Source: Treponema sp.
GTDB taxonomy: Bacteria > Spirochaetota > Spirochaetia > Treponematales > Breznakiellaceae
DNA: 25,527 bases
Direction of reading: 5' to 3'
Assembly: GCA_031258505.1 (NCBI GenBank)
Contig: JAIRMT010000156.1
Coordinates: forward strand, 1 to 25,527
Position numbers and translations under genes: made by a program. Position 1 is the stretch's first letter; the number at the start of each line of letters is the position of its first letter. Shown one piece after another: positions 24,268 to 25,527 of the stretch. The notes below the pieces were generated by a model. The model was not told the origin of the DNA. It did not search any database and was given only the letters and a program-made list of their open reading frames with translations.

Positions 24268-24851
24268 TGTATATAGCTATCGTGCTTTCATCAGCAAGCC
24301 TCCTCTCCTGTATATGCTTCTTTCTATATTGCCGGCATTACATCAAAAGCAGAACCGGCGAACATCTGCTTGCCGAGTATCGTGAGGAAGTACAGAAGCT
24401 CATTGCCGAGCTTGACGCAGCCACAGACCGGGACGAGCGTCTGGTAACAGAACGCATCACGGGCCTCAAAACGCTTATGGAAAAAGTTGACAAGCGTTTA
24501 CGGGTTCTCATCGGAGAAGAGGAACGCCGACGGGTACACGCTGAAACGTATGCCGAGCTTGGCAGGCGTCGCCCCGTTTCCCCCAGCGCGGCGCTTACCG
24601 TTGAAACGCAGCCTTTGCCGCTGGTGTCAGACACGCCAGTATCAGAGACGCCGGTGTCAGACACCACGCCGGCTATGCCGCAGGCGCCCCGCGTTATGAT
24701 TGCGGAACAGCAAATCGAGCCTGCCCCGCTTCCAGTCGCAGAACGAGTGGCGCAACTGTCCAAAGCGGGCCTTTCCGCAGACCTTATTGCCGCCAGCCTC
24801 AAAGTCAGCATCGCGGAAGTCGAGCTTGTCATGGCGTTTGTTGGTCAGTAA
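24267..24851 (+). CDS. SwrB-like membrane protein (TM, coiled coil, C-terminal helix-turn-helix-like end)
   Basis: The 194-aa protein has one N-terminal membrane segment (about residues 3-23), a cytoplasmic coiled coil (about 30-92), a Pro/Val/Thr-rich linker with SDTPVSETPVSDT (about 118-132), and a C-terminal helical module (RVAQLSKAGLSADLIAASLK, then VSIAEVELVMAF). This layout matches Bacillus SwrB and related DUF6115 proteins, whose gene also follows the flagellar sigma gene at the end of a fla operon. SwrB activates assembly of the export gate and C-ring. The match is by architecture and position, not by sequence identity. It is the last gene of the operon; no terminator is visible before the repeats. 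Confidence 0.8.
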   Translation: MYIAIVLSSASLLSCICFFLYCRHYIKSRTGEHLLAEYREEVQKLIAELDAATDRDERLVTERITGLKTLMEKVDKRLRVLIGEEERRRVHAETYAELGRRRPVSPSAALTVETQPLPLVSDTPVSETPVSDTTPAMPQAPRVMIAEQQIEPAPLPVAERVAQLSKAGLSADLIAASLKVSIAEVELVMAFVGQ

Positions 24852-24872
24852 CCCAATCCTAGCCCCACCGAT

Positions 24873-24929
24873 TCATGAGAGATACTCCCGATACGCCGCA
24901 ACATACACGGCTTCATTAACCCGCTCCAT
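24873..24929 (-). pseudogene. Possible 3' remnant of a convergent gene next to array 2
   Basis: On the minus strand, MERVNEAVYVAAYREYLS then a stop reads like the C-terminus of an ordinary protein, unlike the neighbouring repeat-encoded frames. Upstream on that strand the frame runs straight into the 23-bp repeats. It could be the end of a gene split or shortened by array 2. The stretch is only 18 codons, so chance is possible. Confidence 0.25.
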
Positions 24930-24932
24930 AAA

Positions 24933-25527
24933 ATGAGGCGCATACCTGTCCACGATCGTATCTCGATCCTGTCCACGATCGTATCTCGATCCTGTCCACG
25001 ATCGTATCTCGATCCTGTCCACGTGTGAGACACACACTCGCCCACGTGTGAGGTACATACCTGTCCACGTATGAGGCGCATACCTGTCCACGTATGAGGC
25101 GCATACCTGTCCACGTATGAGGTACATACTCGCCCACGTATGAGGCGCATACCTGTCCACGTATGAGGCGCATACTCGCCCACGTATGAGTCACCTACTC
25201 GCCCACGTGTGAGACACCTACTCGCCCACGGATGAGACACCTTCTCGCCCTCGTGTGAGTCACACACTCGTCCACGTATGAGGCACACACTCGTCCACGT
25301 GTGAGACACACACTCGTCCACGTGTGAGACACACACTCGTCCACGTATGAGGCACATACCTGTCCACGTGTGAGACACACACTCGCCCACGTGTGAGACA
25401 CACACTCGCCCACGTGTGAGGCGCATACTCGCCCACGTATGAGGTACATACCTGTCCACGTATGAGGCTCGCCACTGGCCATGGACGAGGCTCGCCACTG
25501 GCCATGGACGAGGCTCGCCACTGGCCA
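24933..25527 (+). repeat. 23-bp tandem repeat array 2, after the flagellar operon
   Basis: After a partial unit (24933-24950), 25 consecutive units of exactly 23 bp run from 24951 to 25525 and continue off the right edge. Three subfamilies are seen. Type A (24951-25019, three identical units) has GATCG-TATCT-CGATC. Type B (25020-25456, 19 units) has GTRTG, a five-base loop and CAYAC. Type C (25480-25525, two units) has CATGGACGAG followed by GCTCGCC. The unit at 25457-25479 is a B/C hybrid. The stem halves are at the same place in types A and B: bases 4-8 and 14-18 of each unit. The minus strand is free of stops in all frames over most of the array, but I do not regard it as coding. Confidence 0.97.

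Noticed and set aside
24845..25498. 217-codon minus-strand open frame through array 2, plus overlapping frames at 24873-25160, 24916-25194 and 25195-25521
   Set aside because: A 23-bp unit without stops on one strand opens all three frames at once, so the open frames follow from the repeat and not from selection. The product would be pure 23-residue repeats with no ribosome binding site seen.
24933..25527. CRISPR array
   Set aside because: The units are directly adjacent with no unique spacers, repeats are diverged, and no cas genes are visible.

Overview
The window carries a large spirochaete flagellar and motility operon, read left to right, preceded by four unrelated genes. The organism is most likely a Treponema or close relative. 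The gene order flbB-fliK-flgD-flgE-flbD-motA-motB-fliL-fliM-fliY-fliO-fliP-fliQ-fliR-flhB-flhA-flhF-flhG-(membrane protein)-fliA/whiG is the spirochaete one, and the hook protein has the Lys165/Cys178 pair that cross-links spirochaete hooks. The presence of argC (arginine synthesis) and a balanced base composition argue against the reduced T. pallidum genome and for a free-living or gut treponeme. A termite-gut species would fit, but that is only a guess.

Layout. 1-774: 3' part of a LysM protein whose start lies off the left edge. 797-1930 (minus): argC. 2013-2414 and 2495-3523 (plus): a small exported TPR protein and a calcineurin-like metallophosphoesterase. 3527-3553: a sigma-28-like promoter candidate, followed by the flagellar operon to 24851. 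The operon makes the FlbB collar protein, hook assembly (FliK, FlgD, FlgE, FlbD), the stator (MotA, MotB, FliL), the switch (FliM, FliY), the export gate (FliO, P, Q, R, FlhB, FlhA), placement control (FlhF, FlhG), a flagellar sigma factor, and a tail of four less characterised genes: a two-TM protein, a FapA/DUF342 protein, a 108-aa protein and a SwrB-like membrane protein. Most genes are within 0-40 bp of each other or overlap, so translational coupling is likely.

Two 23-bp tandem-repeat arrays stand out. Array 1 (14826-15078, ten units plus a degenerate one) sits inside the operon between fliR and flhB. A well-placed Shine-Dalgarno and GTG overlap the fliR stop just before the array. The flhB body starts about 330 bp later with no visible Shine-Dalgarno, and with ten units the GTG is out of frame with flhB. 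Copy number modulo 3 would decide whether the GTG is fused to flhB. Array 2 (about 24933 to the right edge, 25 units) follows the last gene and is built of different 23-bp units in three subfamilies. In both arrays each unit can fold into a small hairpin. In array 2 the stem sequence changes between subfamilies while pairing is kept, and most wobble pairs favour an RNA read in the operon direction. This is the best candidate for an undescribed element in the window.
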